NCBI GenBank assembly: GCA_021734805.1
Contig: JAIPIG010000023.1
Location: 1-37,791, forward strand
DNA from: Simkaniaceae bacterium
Lineage (GTDB): Bacteria; Chlamydiota; Chlamydiia; Chlamydiales; JACRBE01
DNA length: 37,791 nucleotides
Direction: 5' to 3'
Position 1 is the stretch's first letter. Each line of letters starts with the position of its first letter. This document shows, in pieces, positions 24,720-31,988 of this stretch. Below the pieces are notes generated by a model. It saw only the letters and a program-made list of their open reading frames with translations. It was not told the DNA's origin and made no database searches. The translations under genes were made by a program, and so were the position numbers.

Positions 24720-25163
24720 ATGACGATTAAGCTTTCTAAAACAACGCTAGTCAATACGCAGCAAGCAATGGCAAAGAGAAATTGGTTTCTTTTTGACGCA
24801 AGTGGAAAGACTCTTGGGCGTTTTGCTTCCGAACTGGCAGTAGTTTTAATGGGAAAACATAAAATTGATTATACGCCTAACTCCGATACCGGAGATGGTG
24901 TGGTTGTTATCAATGCGGATAAACTCATTGTGACAGGGGCTAAAGAAGCTCAAAAAACGTATCGCTCATATACCGGGCACATTGGTGGGAGAAAAGATAC
25001 TCCTTACCGTGTTTTAAAGGAAAAAAAACCGACTGAAATCTTGCGACATGCCGTGCATGGAATGATGCCAAAAACAAAGCAAACGGATGCTCAAGTCAAA
25101 AGACTTAGAATCTTTGCAGGTTCTGATCACGATATGCAAGCTCAGCAACCCCGCGCCGTTTAA
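24720..25163 (+). CDS. rplM: Large-subunit ribosomal protein L13 (uL13)
   Basis: The 147-residue product matches L13: RNWFLFDASGKTLGRFASEL, LMGKHKIDYTP, DTGDGVVVINADKLIVTG, GHIGGRKD, AVHGMMPK and the end GSDHDMQAQQP. It is an early assembly protein of the 50S subunit. I chose the ATG at 24720, which fits the family N-terminus; an in-frame reading begins 69 bases earlier but lies in leader sequence. It is followed by rpsI after 110 bases, the conserved L13-S9 pair. Confidence 0.97.
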   Translation: MTIKLSKTTLVNTQQAMAKRNWFLFDASGKTLGRFASELAVVLMGKHKIDYTPNSDTGDGVVVINADKLIVTGAKEAQKTYRSYTGHIGGRKDTPYRVLKEKKPTEILRHAVHGMMPKTKQTDAQVKRLRIFAGSDHDMQAQQPRAV

Positions 25164-25273
25164 AAAATCTGTGTGGAAGATTTTTAATGGTTAAGGGATA
25201 TTGGCTATAGTAATGGGAAGGCCCCCTTCATTTTGGCCTCCGTTCAATTTAAATTGAGGAAAAAAGTTAAAGT

Positions 25274-25663
25274 ATGACCAAAGAAGTAATCGGAACAGGT
25301 AGAAGAAAAACAGCTGTTGCTTCAGTTCGCATGCAAAAAGGAAATGGAGCTATTGTTATCAATGGCAAGACATTGGAAGAGTATTTTGTCACTGAAATGC
25401 AGAGACAAATCGTTCTTTCTCCATTTGAATTGCTTGAATTGAATGGACAATACAATCTAAAAATCAGAGTTAAAGGCGGCGGGATCGAAGGTCAAGCTGT
25501 TGCTGTTCGCTTAGGGATTGCGCGTGCGCTCGTTCAAGAAGACGAAGAGCGTAGAAAAGATCTTAAAGATAGCGCTTATCTTACAAGAGATCCAAGGAAG
25601 AAAGAACGTAAGAAATACGGACGTGCTAAAGCGCGTAAACGCTTCCAGTTCTCAAAACGTTAA
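25274..25663 (+). CDS. rpsI: Small-subunit ribosomal protein S9 (uS9)
   Basis: At 129 residues it matches S9: GTGRRKTAVASVRM at the start, INGKTLEEYF, RVKGGGIEGQAVAVRLGIARAL, and the basic tail RKKYGRAKARKRFQFSKR that reaches the P-site tRNA. The 110-base gap after rplM holds only a weak A/T stem directly after the rplM stop, so rpsI may be read through. A good terminator follows at 25686-25719. Confidence 0.98.
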   Translation: MTKEVIGTGRRKTAVASVRMQKGNGAIVINGKTLEEYFVTEMQRQIVLSPFELLELNGQYNLKIRVKGGGIEGQAVAVRLGIARALVQEDEERRKDLKDSAYLTRDPRKKERKKYGRAKARKRFQFSKR

Positions 25664-25685
25664 TTCGTTTTATTTTTATTTATAT

Positions 25686-25719
25686 GAAAAAGCCATCCAA
25701 TTTTGGATGGCTTTTTTTT
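25686..25719 (+). terminator. Intrinsic terminator of rplM-rpsI
   Basis: AAGCCATCCA pairs with TGGATGGCTT around a short ATTT loop, with A's before and a run of ten T after it. Confidence 0.9.
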
Positions 25720-25729
25720 TTAGGCGTTG

Positions 25730-25906
25730 TATACCGGGAGTGATTCAAGAGTTGGAATTTTTAGAAGCCGGCTATAGCGATGATCGATCGGGCCGAAGGC
25801 CCTTTACCGAAAGGGCGCGCTATTGACAATAGGCAGAGGTGAGGTAAATCGACCAAGCGGGGATGCCGGCGACAAAAAAAACAACTCTTGAATGACGAGC
25901 GGTATA
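25730..25906. mobile_element. Palindromic miniature element A, copy 1
   Basis: The left end TATACCGGGAGTGATTCAAG and the inverted right end TATACCGCTCGTCATTCAAG continue into GAGTTG on both sides, giving a TIR of about 26 bases with few mismatches. TA flanks both ends, as with Tc1/mariner-IS630-type insertions. The interior is full of smaller palindromes: GGGCC GAA GGCCC, CCCTTT ACCG AAAGGG and a GCGCTATTG/CAATAG pair. It encodes no transposase. Copy 2 at 31672-31849 is nearly identical. Confidence 0.85.
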
Positions 25907-25969
25907 TACCGAAATAAGTCGAAGCGCCATCAAAGCTAAAATCCCAATTCCTCAACTCATTTCGGTATA
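25905..25969. mobile_element. Miniature element B, full copy
   Basis: 65 bases from TATACCGAAATAAGTCGAAG to CTCAACTCATTTCGGTATA. The two ends are inverted repeats with the core TATACCGAAAT and TA on either side. It shares the central TATA with the right end of element A. Partial copies lie at 23131-23181 and 31848-31873. Confidence 0.75.
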
Positions 25970-26016
25970 AGTAACTCACCTTCCTTTTTGCGTAAGGTGA
26001 GTAAGTAAATAACGCC

Positions 26017-27525
26017 TTATGCTCGAGCGGAGATGGGGAGATATTTTTTGTTCAAATAAGAGAGAAAATCATCGACGGCGAGTTTCTTTTTGGTTGCCTT
26101 TTCAATGAGTTGTTGAGGATAGTAGCGGCGGCCATGGCGATGCACCTGTTGGAGAAGCCATTCGCGGATAAATTTAAAGTCGCGGTTTTCTAGGCGCACA
26201 TTGTAATCCGGGAAGGCAGCAAGCATCGTATGGTGGAGTTGAGCTGCATAGAGGTTGCCAAGAGCATAGGTTGGAAAATAACCGAAGAGCCCTGAAGCCC
26301 AGTGGATATCTTGCATACACCCTTGTGCATTAGTATGAGGAACAATCCCTAAATATTCATGCATTTTAGCATTCCAAAATTCCGGAAGTTCATAGACTGA
26401 AAGTTTTCCTTCCATGAAGGCCTTTTCAATTTCGTAGCGTAGGATGACGTGAAGACCGTAAGTGACTTCATCGGCATGGATGCGGATTAAAGAAGGACGG
26501 ACTGCATTGATGGCATGAAAAAAGGAGTCCAAAGAGATATTCTCGAATTGTTCCTTAAATGTTTCTTGAACAATTGGGTAGTAGCCCTTCCAAAAGGAGA
26601 AGGATTGTCCGATGAAGGTTTCCCATAGTTTAGATTGCGATTCATGTATGCCGATAGAGGCTGCTTCTGCTAGGGGTAAACCAAAGAAATCAGGGTCCAG
26701 CCCTTGCTCATAAAGACCATGCCCTCCTTCATGCATTGTTGCTGAAAATCCCTGATAAAATCCTGCATCTTGGACATGAGTAGTCAAGCGAATATCTGTG
26801 GGGTGGATGGGCATGCAAAAGGGATGCGCGGATTGATCAAGGCGCACCTTTTTTGGGTCGAGGCCCATATTATTTAAAATGCCGGTATTAAGGGAAAATT
26901 GGGCAGTACGATCAAATGATCCATAGAGGAACTGATCGGGAATAGAATGGTGGCTTAGCTGTTGAGTTAAATCAATGAGGGCTTTTTTGAGGGGATCGAA
27001 AAGAGAATCAATAGTCTGAGTTGTGATTTGTGGCTCATACTCATCCAGAAGCGGATCGTAAGGGTGATTAATATAACCAAGAAGATCGGCTTTTTTCTTC
27101 ATGTGATCAATGATTTTGGAAAGATGTGGAGCAAAGAGCTCAAAATCGTCATTTTGCCGAGCTTCGATCCAGACGTGGGTTGCTTTAGAAGTCACTTCGG
27201 CAAATTCAGTGATAAAGTCAACGGGAAGCTTTTTCATCTTGTGATAATCTTCCCGCATCAACTCCAAACTCCTCTTTTGATCGTCATTGAGCTGATCATT
27301 TAGGATTTCTCCTGAGTCTAGAGCAATGAATTGTGATAGGAGTTTTTCATACTCTTTGGATGTTTTGCGATGGTGAATAAGGGCTGCAAGCTCTTTTTTT
27401 TGCATCGTTTTAATATCGATTCCCTGAGTGGGCATCATGGTTTCCTGATCCCAAAATAGGAGGCGCTCAATTGATGCTAACGTATGTGTAGAGCGTGAAA
27501 AATCAAAGAGTTGTTTAAAATCCAT
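26017..27525 (-). CDS. M32-family metallocarboxypeptidase (carboxypeptidase Taq type)
   Basis: M32 enzymes remove C-terminal residues from peptides in the cytoplasm. The 502-residue protein has the zinc motif HEGGH (about residue 265) in TMHEGGHGLYEQG, the third-ligand region IGIHESQSKLWE, and IHADEVTYGLHVILRYEIE, all characteristic. The N-terminal FWDQETMMPTQG is also a family hallmark. The length is typical. I chose the ATG at 27525 (MDFKQLFDF); an upstream in-frame start at 27585 would overlap the preceding gene and has no better signal. The family is unusual among obligate intracellular bacteria, where it may help use imported peptides. Confidence 0.95.
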   Translation of the reverse strand: MDFKQLFDFSRSTHTLASIERLLFWDQETMMPTQGIDIKTMQKKELAALIHHRKTSKEYEKLLSQFIALDSGEILNDQLNDDQKRSLELMREDYHKMKKLPVDFITEFAEVTSKATHVWIEARQNDDFELFAPHLSKIIDHMKKKADLLGYINHPYDPLLDEYEPQITTQTIDSLFDPLKKALIDLTQQLSHHSIPDQFLYGSFDRTAQFSLNTGILNNMGLDPKKVRLDQSAHPFCMPIHPTDIRLTTHVQDAGFYQGFSATMHEGGHGLYEQGLDPDFFGLPLAEAASIGIHESQSKLWETFIGQSFSFWKGYYPIVQETFKEQFENISLDSFFHAINAVRPSLIRIHADEVTYGLHVILRYEIEKAFMEGKLSVYELPEFWNAKMHEYLGIVPHTNAQGCMQDIHWASGLFGYFPTYALGNLYAAQLHHTMLAAFPDYNVRLENRDFKFIREWLLQQVHRHGRRYYPQQLIEKATKKKLAVDDFLSYLNKKYLPISARA

Positions 27526-27542
27526 ATCAAATAAGTCCCTAG

Positions 27543-28316
27543 TTATTCTTGGTGAATAAATTTTAGTTCTACTTTTTGCATCCATGACTCAAGTTTGGAA
27601 ACAACAACGTGGTATAGGGGGGTAAAAAATGTCCATGCTATTGTAAATAGGCTAATAGATAAGCTGCCGATGATGATATCGGTGAGCCAATGCGCTCCGA
27701 CAATAAGCCTTGGAAGAATAAAGAAAATACCAACAAGTGTTGCGAGTAGGGCTTTTGGTTTATCAAGGAGTAGGTTCATCATACAAATGAACATGAGAGC
27801 CGTAGTTCCATGATCGCCCGGAAAAGAAAAGCGTGCGCTGGTTTTAATGTGCATCCACGGAATGATTTCATTGAGAAGTGCGCTCATCGGAGTGACTAAG
27901 CTAGGGCTTTTTCTTGGGATCACAATCCAGTCTTTAAAGATAAGGCGATTAATCAAAATAATCGTGGCCGCAGTGATGATGATACAAAAAAGCACTTCGG
28001 CAACTCTTCGCAGCTTTAGGTGTTTTGGAGCTTTAACAATATAAGATCCGACAAATAATAGAATGAAGGCATCAAATAGCCAATCAGCATATTTGTGGTT
28101 TGCCATTGCCCAAAATGTTTGCCAAAATGAGCTGTTTTCAATCCAATGATTGAGGGCAACAAAAGTCCAGTGATCTAGTTTATCCCATAGGGGGCGCGTA
28201 TAGGGGGATAGCCAAGTGGCAAAGAGCAAAAAAATCATTAAATGGACTTTAAAAATGGACTTAAATTTCCAAAGTCCCGCCATCTGATAATTTTGAGAAC
28301 TTTCATTTTGAGCCAT
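27543..28316 (-). CDS. PAP2-superfamily membrane phosphatase
   Basis: The 257-residue protein has about six membrane segments and the PAP2 active-site pieces. FSFPGDHGTT contains His169, corresponding to the PSGH motif, and RLIVGAHWLTD (Arg203, His209, Asp213) corresponds to SRxxxxxHxxxD. The first motif is less clear: Lys128 followed by Arg135. Such enzymes dephosphorylate lipid phosphates (undecaprenyl-diphosphate, phosphatidic acid, or lipid A phosphates). The nearby lptF/lptG suggests an envelope or LPS-related substrate, but this is inference. GAGG lies four to five bases before the ATG. It ends 17 bases ahead of the M32 gene. Confidence 0.87.
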   Translation of the reverse strand: MAQNESSQNYQMAGLWKFKSIFKVHLMIFLLFATWLSPYTRPLWDKLDHWTFVALNHWIENSSFWQTFWAMANHKYADWLFDAFILLFVGSYIVKAPKHLKLRRVAEVLFCIIITAATIILINRLIFKDWIVIPRKSPSLVTPMSALLNEIIPWMHIKTSARFSFPGDHGTTALMFICMMNLLLDKPKALLATLVGIFFILPRLIVGAHWLTDIIIGSLSISLFTIAWTFFTPLYHVVVSKLESWMQKVELKFIHQE

Positions 28317-28339
28317 AATTCCTCATGCACAATTTTCCT

Positions 28340-29422
28340 TTATCGCATCCGCCAAAAACGAATTCCAAAACCCATGGCAATTAAAGCAAAAGGTCCAAAA
28401 GCGGCAATAGGTGGCGGCACGACATTATTTTGACCCAAGATAACACAAGCATCTATAATTGTAAAAAGGCAGACAAAACAAATGAGCGCCATCGTATAAA
28501 TTAAAAATATTTTTGAAGAGCGACTGAATGTAATGCAAAAGGGAATGACGGCGATGACAACTAAAAGAGATAGCCAAGGCATAGCCAGTTTTGAATAGAG
28601 TTGCGTTGAGATTTCATAATAATCTCGATGAAAGCGGTCAAAGGGGTAAATTATTTTAGATAAAAGCTCTGAAATCGAGAGATTTTCAAAAGGTTCCTTT
28701 TCTTGGTCCGTAGCAACGATAAGAGGAGGGGATAAAAAGGGGACAATCATCTCATCATATGATGGCCCTTTGACTAAGCGTTGATGAGAATCTTTGTAAA
28801 AAAAATCGACAAAATAGCCTTTGATCACCCCTTCTTCTTCTTTTAGATTTTTAAAATGCCAAATGCTTTTATCATTTTGAATAAAGAAAACATCTTCCAT
28901 TGCGTTTTGTTCAAGATTGCGGTAGCTAAAGAGCAGTTTTGAGTTGTTGTCAAAAGTAATGCTTTGAATTTGCCGGTCGGTTTGGTTAGTTGGTGTCGAT
29001 AGATATTGGGACTGAAAGTGATCGATATAAGCTTGCGCATTAGGGAGCACAAATTCAACAATAGCCAGCATGAATAAGGAGCTAAGGAGGCCTGAAATCA
29101 TAATGGGCTTTACGATTTGTTTGATATTTTGCCCCGATATAAGAAGCGCTAGAAGTTCATGATTGGCATTGAGAGACGTTAGGACATGAATGGTCGATAT
29201 CAGCAAACTTAAAGGGAGTAAAAGATCGAGTCTCTTAATGAAATTATAGAAATAATAAAGAACGACATCTTGAAATTTTAAACTTGCATGGTGCCCCATC
29301 TCCGACATGTGAATCGAATAGTCAAATAGGATATAACAGAGATATAGTAAAAACAGCAGGAAGAAAAGGCGCTTGAAAAAAAGAGAGGAAATATAGCGCG
29401 TCTGAATGGATAGAGGAATCAT
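28340..29422 (-). CDS. lptG: LPS export permease LptG
   Basis: LptG and LptF form the membrane part of the LptB2FG exporter that moves lipopolysaccharide toward the outer membrane. The 360-residue product has three N-terminal segments (13-37, 60-85, 100-125), a periplasmic jelly-roll-like domain at about 130-265, and three C-terminal segments, as in YjgP/YjgQ proteins. LLSTIHVLTSL and ELLALLISGQNIKQI (the coupling-helix region) are visible. The start overlaps the lptF stop by four bases (ATGA). The ATPase gene lptB is not in the window. LptF and LptG are hard to tell apart; the order supports this naming. Confidence 0.88.
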   Translation of the reverse strand: MIPLSIQTRYISSLFFKRLFFLLFLLYLCYILFDYSIHMSEMGHHASLKFQDVVLYYFYNFIKRLDLLLPLSLLISTIHVLTSLNANHELLALLISGQNIKQIVKPIMISGLLSSLFMLAIVEFVLPNAQAYIDHFQSQYLSTPTNQTDRQIQSITFDNNSKLLFSYRNLEQNAMEDVFFIQNDKSIWHFKNLKEEEGVIKGYFVDFFYKDSHQRLVKGPSYDEMIVPFLSPPLIVATDQEKEPFENLSISELLSKIIYPFDRFHRDYYEISTQLYSKLAMPWLSLLVVIAVIPFCITFSRSSKIFLIYTMALICFVCLFTIIDACVILGQNNVVPPPIAAFGPFALIAMGFGIRFWRMR

Positions 29423-30516
29423 TCAAGTCCCCTTTCGATTTTAAAGCGGTACAAGCGATTGGCAATGAGAATGGAACAAAGGGGGATTAAGTAAAAAATG
29501 AGAGCCCAAGCGTGATTTTTAGCCGTCGATTTTGCGATGAGATAAAAGGCAAAGGTTAGGCTCGATAGGAGTAAAATCCAAAGCACTCCGGTTTTTCTCT
29601 TGGTTCTTCCAATCTGTATCGAAAAAATAGCTCCGAGCATCGTAAAGGCATATGTAATCCACGATAAAAAGGTTCGGCGGCTGATTTCTAAAATGCACCT
29701 AAAGAGCTGGCCTCTCTCTTTTTCAACAAACATTTTGATGAGAAGGGGTTTAATGCGTAGCCGTTGCAAAGAAAGGCGTTTGATATCTGTTTGGTGAAGA
29801 AGCGAAGCGATTGCAAGGGAGGAGTTCTCAATGCGGTCATAATTTTCAATGACCAAATGATCAAAACCATTTTCCTGTTTTGTTTTTAGATGAGAAATTA
29901 AATGAACTTGCTCCCCAATCAGGATCCCTTGATCTTCGACATTGAGTTGATCTGCCATAATCAAATTCATTTTTTTAGATGAGGGATTGAGAAAAGAAAA
30001 AATAAGATTTTCTGCAGACTTACCCGATTTGATGACATGCAAGTCGGTATAGGCATTTTTAACTTTTGTGATTTTGTTTGTCTGCATCAAGAGAAGCGGA
30101 TTTTGAGCTGTTGCCTGATACATTAGATTTTTGCTTTTGAGCCGAGTCGTAGGCGTCAATTCTGAGACAATAACAAAATTAAAAAGAGTGAGAAAAAAGG
30201 CAGTCATTTTAATCGGATATAAAATGTCTTTGACCGACAATCCCTGGACCCTTAACGAAGTGAGTTCGTGGCTTTGGCACAAGCGCATCATTAAAATAGT
30301 CGACGAAATAAGGGCCGAAATAGGAATGGCAAGAGGAAGAATAATAGGGAATTGCAACAAAATAAAAAGAGCGATGACGGAAGGAGCTGTTCCTAAAGTG
30401 GCAAATCGGGCAATTTCCTGCATGCGCATGAGGACGAGAATCGATAAGAAAACAAAAATCGATAGGAGGAAAACCCTAAAATAGTTTTTGAGGAGATATC
30501 TCCATAAAATAGGCAT
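29419..30516 (-). CDS. lptF: LPS export permease LptF
   Basis: The 365-residue YjgP/YjgQ-family protein has the same six-segment plan as its neighbour. The N-terminal YLLKNYFRVFLLSIFVFLS is typical of LptF, followed by LAIPISALISSTILMMRL and the coupling-helix region SHELTSLRVQGLSVKDIL. The central domain is soluble at about 130-270. It is the first gene of an lptF-lptG-PAP2-M32 minus-strand run and is divergent from tilS, with 55 bases between them. No strong Shine-Dalgarno sequence is seen. It corresponds to the chlamydial lptF/lptG pair found near tilS and ftsH. Confidence 0.9.
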   Translation of the reverse strand: MPILWRYLLKNYFRVFLLSIFVFLSILVLMRMQEIARFATLGTAPSVIALFILLQFPIILPLAIPISALISSTILMMRLCQSHELTSLRVQGLSVKDILYPIKMTAFFLTLFNFVIVSELTPTTRLKSKNLMYQATAQNPLLLMQTNKITKVKNAYTDLHVIKSGKSAENLIFSFLNPSSKKMNLIMADQLNVEDQGILIGEQVHLISHLKTKQENGFDHLVIENYDRIENSSLAIASLLHQTDIKRLSLQRLRIKPLLIKMFVEKERGQLFRCILEISRRTFLSWITYAFTMLGAIFSIQIGRTKRKTGVLWILLLSSLTFAFYLIAKSTAKNHAWALIFYLIPLCSILIANRLYRFKIERGLE

Positions 30517-30535
30517 AAAAATAGACTTTTCAGAT

Positions 30536-30564
30536 TTGGCATAATTATATAGATCAGTTAAAAT
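30536..30564 (+). promoter_or_regulatory. tilS promoter, nearly leaderless
   Basis: TTGGCA, exactly 17 bases, then TAAAAT, ending only eight bases before the tilS ATG. The start of transcription would fall at or within a base or two of the start codon, and no ribosome binding site is visible. Confidence 0.55.
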
Positions 30565-30571
30565 TTAGACC

Positions 30572-31564
30572 ATGAAAGATCCAATTGAGTTCAAAATCCA
30601 GACGTTTTTCAAAAAATTCCCATCGGGAGACCGCCCATTTATCCTTGGCTTATCAGGGGGATGTGACTCGATGCTTCTCTTTCATTTAATGGTGAAAAGG
30701 AAGATTTTTTTTCATGCTGTTTATATCGATCACGGGTGGAGAAAGGAGAGTCAGGAGGAAGCGGATGTCTTGAAAAAGCTTTCATTAGAGAAGGGGATTC
30801 ATTTTGAAAGCTTTAAAATTGGCCATTTTGACTTTTCAAAGGGGAATATCGAGGATCGGTTGCGTTTAGAGAGGCTTTCCATTTTAGGGGAATATGCTCA
30901 ATCGATGAATGCGCCGGGGATTGTTTTAGGGCATCATCGAGATGATCGGATTGAAACTGTGATTAAACGACTATTTGAGGGAGCTCGCCTGACTCATCTC
31001 AGCGGACTTCAAAAAGTATCGCAATTTAAAGGAGTGACGATTTTTCGGCCTCTACTCGATTTTGAAAAAAAGGATCTTTTAAATTGGCATAATACTCATA
31101 AAACAGCATTTTTTCAGGATCAAACCAATGACGATGTCCACTTTTTAAGGGCAAGAATGCGCATGGAGTTAATCCCCTTTTTAGAACATTCCTTTAAGAA
31201 AGGGATTAAACAACCGCTTGATGAAATGGCAAACCGCTCACTTGAGCTAAAAGAATATCTAGATAGAAAGACAGATCCTTTTATGAAGATTAAAGGAGGG
31301 GGGGATGAAATTTGGGTGCTGTGTCCCGATTCTTTCCCCAATGAGGCGCTTGAAATGGGACATCTCTTAGATCGCATGGCCGAAAAAATAGATGTCGCCC
31401 TTAACCGAAGCCAGCGCAATACGTTGATTCGATTGGCACATTCAAATACGAGTGGGAAAAAAGTGATAGTTGGCAACTCTATTTGGGCCTATCATAAAGG
31501 GGCTTTTCATATCTCAAAGACCATGACTCTTTCAATGGAAAATTTTGAGAGAAATGGGGCATAA
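30572..31564 (+). CDS. tilS: tRNA(Ile)-lysidine synthetase
   Basis: TilS attaches lysine to C34 of the CAU-anticodon isoleucine tRNA. The 330-residue protein has the PP-loop LGLSGGCDSM (SGGxDS at 28-33), VYIDHGWRKES, GNIEDRLRLERLS and GHHRDDRIET. The last differs slightly from the usual GHHxDDQxET. The C-terminal part is short, giving a length like the chlamydial enzyme and much less than E. coli. It has a good promoter at 30536-30564. tilS next to ftsH and the lpt genes is a conserved chlamydial arrangement. Confidence 0.95.
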   Translation: MKDPIEFKIQTFFKKFPSGDRPFILGLSGGCDSMLLFHLMVKRKIFFHAVYIDHGWRKESQEEADVLKKLSLEKGIHFESFKIGHFDFSKGNIEDRLRLERLSILGEYAQSMNAPGIVLGHHRDDRIETVIKRLFEGARLTHLSGLQKVSQFKGVTIFRPLLDFEKKDLLNWHNTHKTAFFQDQTNDDVHFLRARMRMELIPFLEHSFKKGIKQPLDEMANRSLELKEYLDRKTDPFMKIKGGGDEIWVLCPDSFPNEALEMGHLLDRMAEKIDVALNRSQRNTLIRLAHSNTSGKKVIVGNSIWAYHKGAFHISKTMTLSMENFERNGA

Positions 31565-31671
31565 GGGTAGTTTTTTTTATTCTTTTAAGGTAGAATAACT
31601 TAAAATACGTTAGGTTTTTATAGGGATTTTTTTATTGAGTTTCTTGAAGCCGACGTGTAATAGAGGGTTTA

Positions 31672-31849
31672 TATACTGGGAGTGATTCAAGAGTTGGAAT
31701 TTTTAGAAGCCGGCTATAGCGATGGTCGATCGGGCCGAAGGCCCTTTACCGAAAGGGCGCGCTATTGACAATAGCGCAGAGGTGAGGTAAATCGACCAAG
31801 CGGGGATGCCGGCGACAAAAAAAACAACTCTTGAATGACGAGCGGTATA
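31672..31849. mobile_element. Palindromic miniature element A, copy 2
   Basis: It matches copy 1 with about four differences over 178 bases: TACTGG for TACCGG, GGTCG for GATCG, and GCGC for GGC. TA flanks both ends. In this copy the stems are better paired: GCGCTATTG/CAATAGCGC is perfect and GGTCGAT/ATCGACC is complementary, so it may be closer to the ancestral form. It lies in the gap between tilS and ftsH. Confidence 0.87.
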
Positions 31850-31873
31850 TACCGAAATGAATTGAAGAATTGG
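31848..31873. repeat. Truncated B element beside A copy 2
   Basis: TATACCGAAATGAATTGAAG plus AATTGG matches the inverse of the right end of B (25969 reading back). It then breaks off. B therefore stands in the opposite orientation here compared with 25905-25969. The remaining gap to ftsH (31874-31988) shows no clear promoter or terminator. Confidence 0.65.
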
Positions 31874-31988
31874 TTGACGGTCTCAATGCTTAAGTGTTGA
31901 GCTGCGACCTTTTTACCATTTTCTTTATTTATAAAGGGTTAATGGTTAGTGGAGTAAACGGGTTTAGGTGTTTGGTTAAATTTATAAA

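Noticed and set aside
25162-25185. Hairpin after the rplM stop as a terminator
   Set aside because: The stem AAAAAATCT/AGATTTTT is almost all A-T, and rpsI, its constant partner, follows; read-through is more likely.
25518-25979. Frames of 102 and 72 codons around the rpsI 3' end
   Set aside because: They are made of rpsI in a shifted frame, its terminator and elements A and B.
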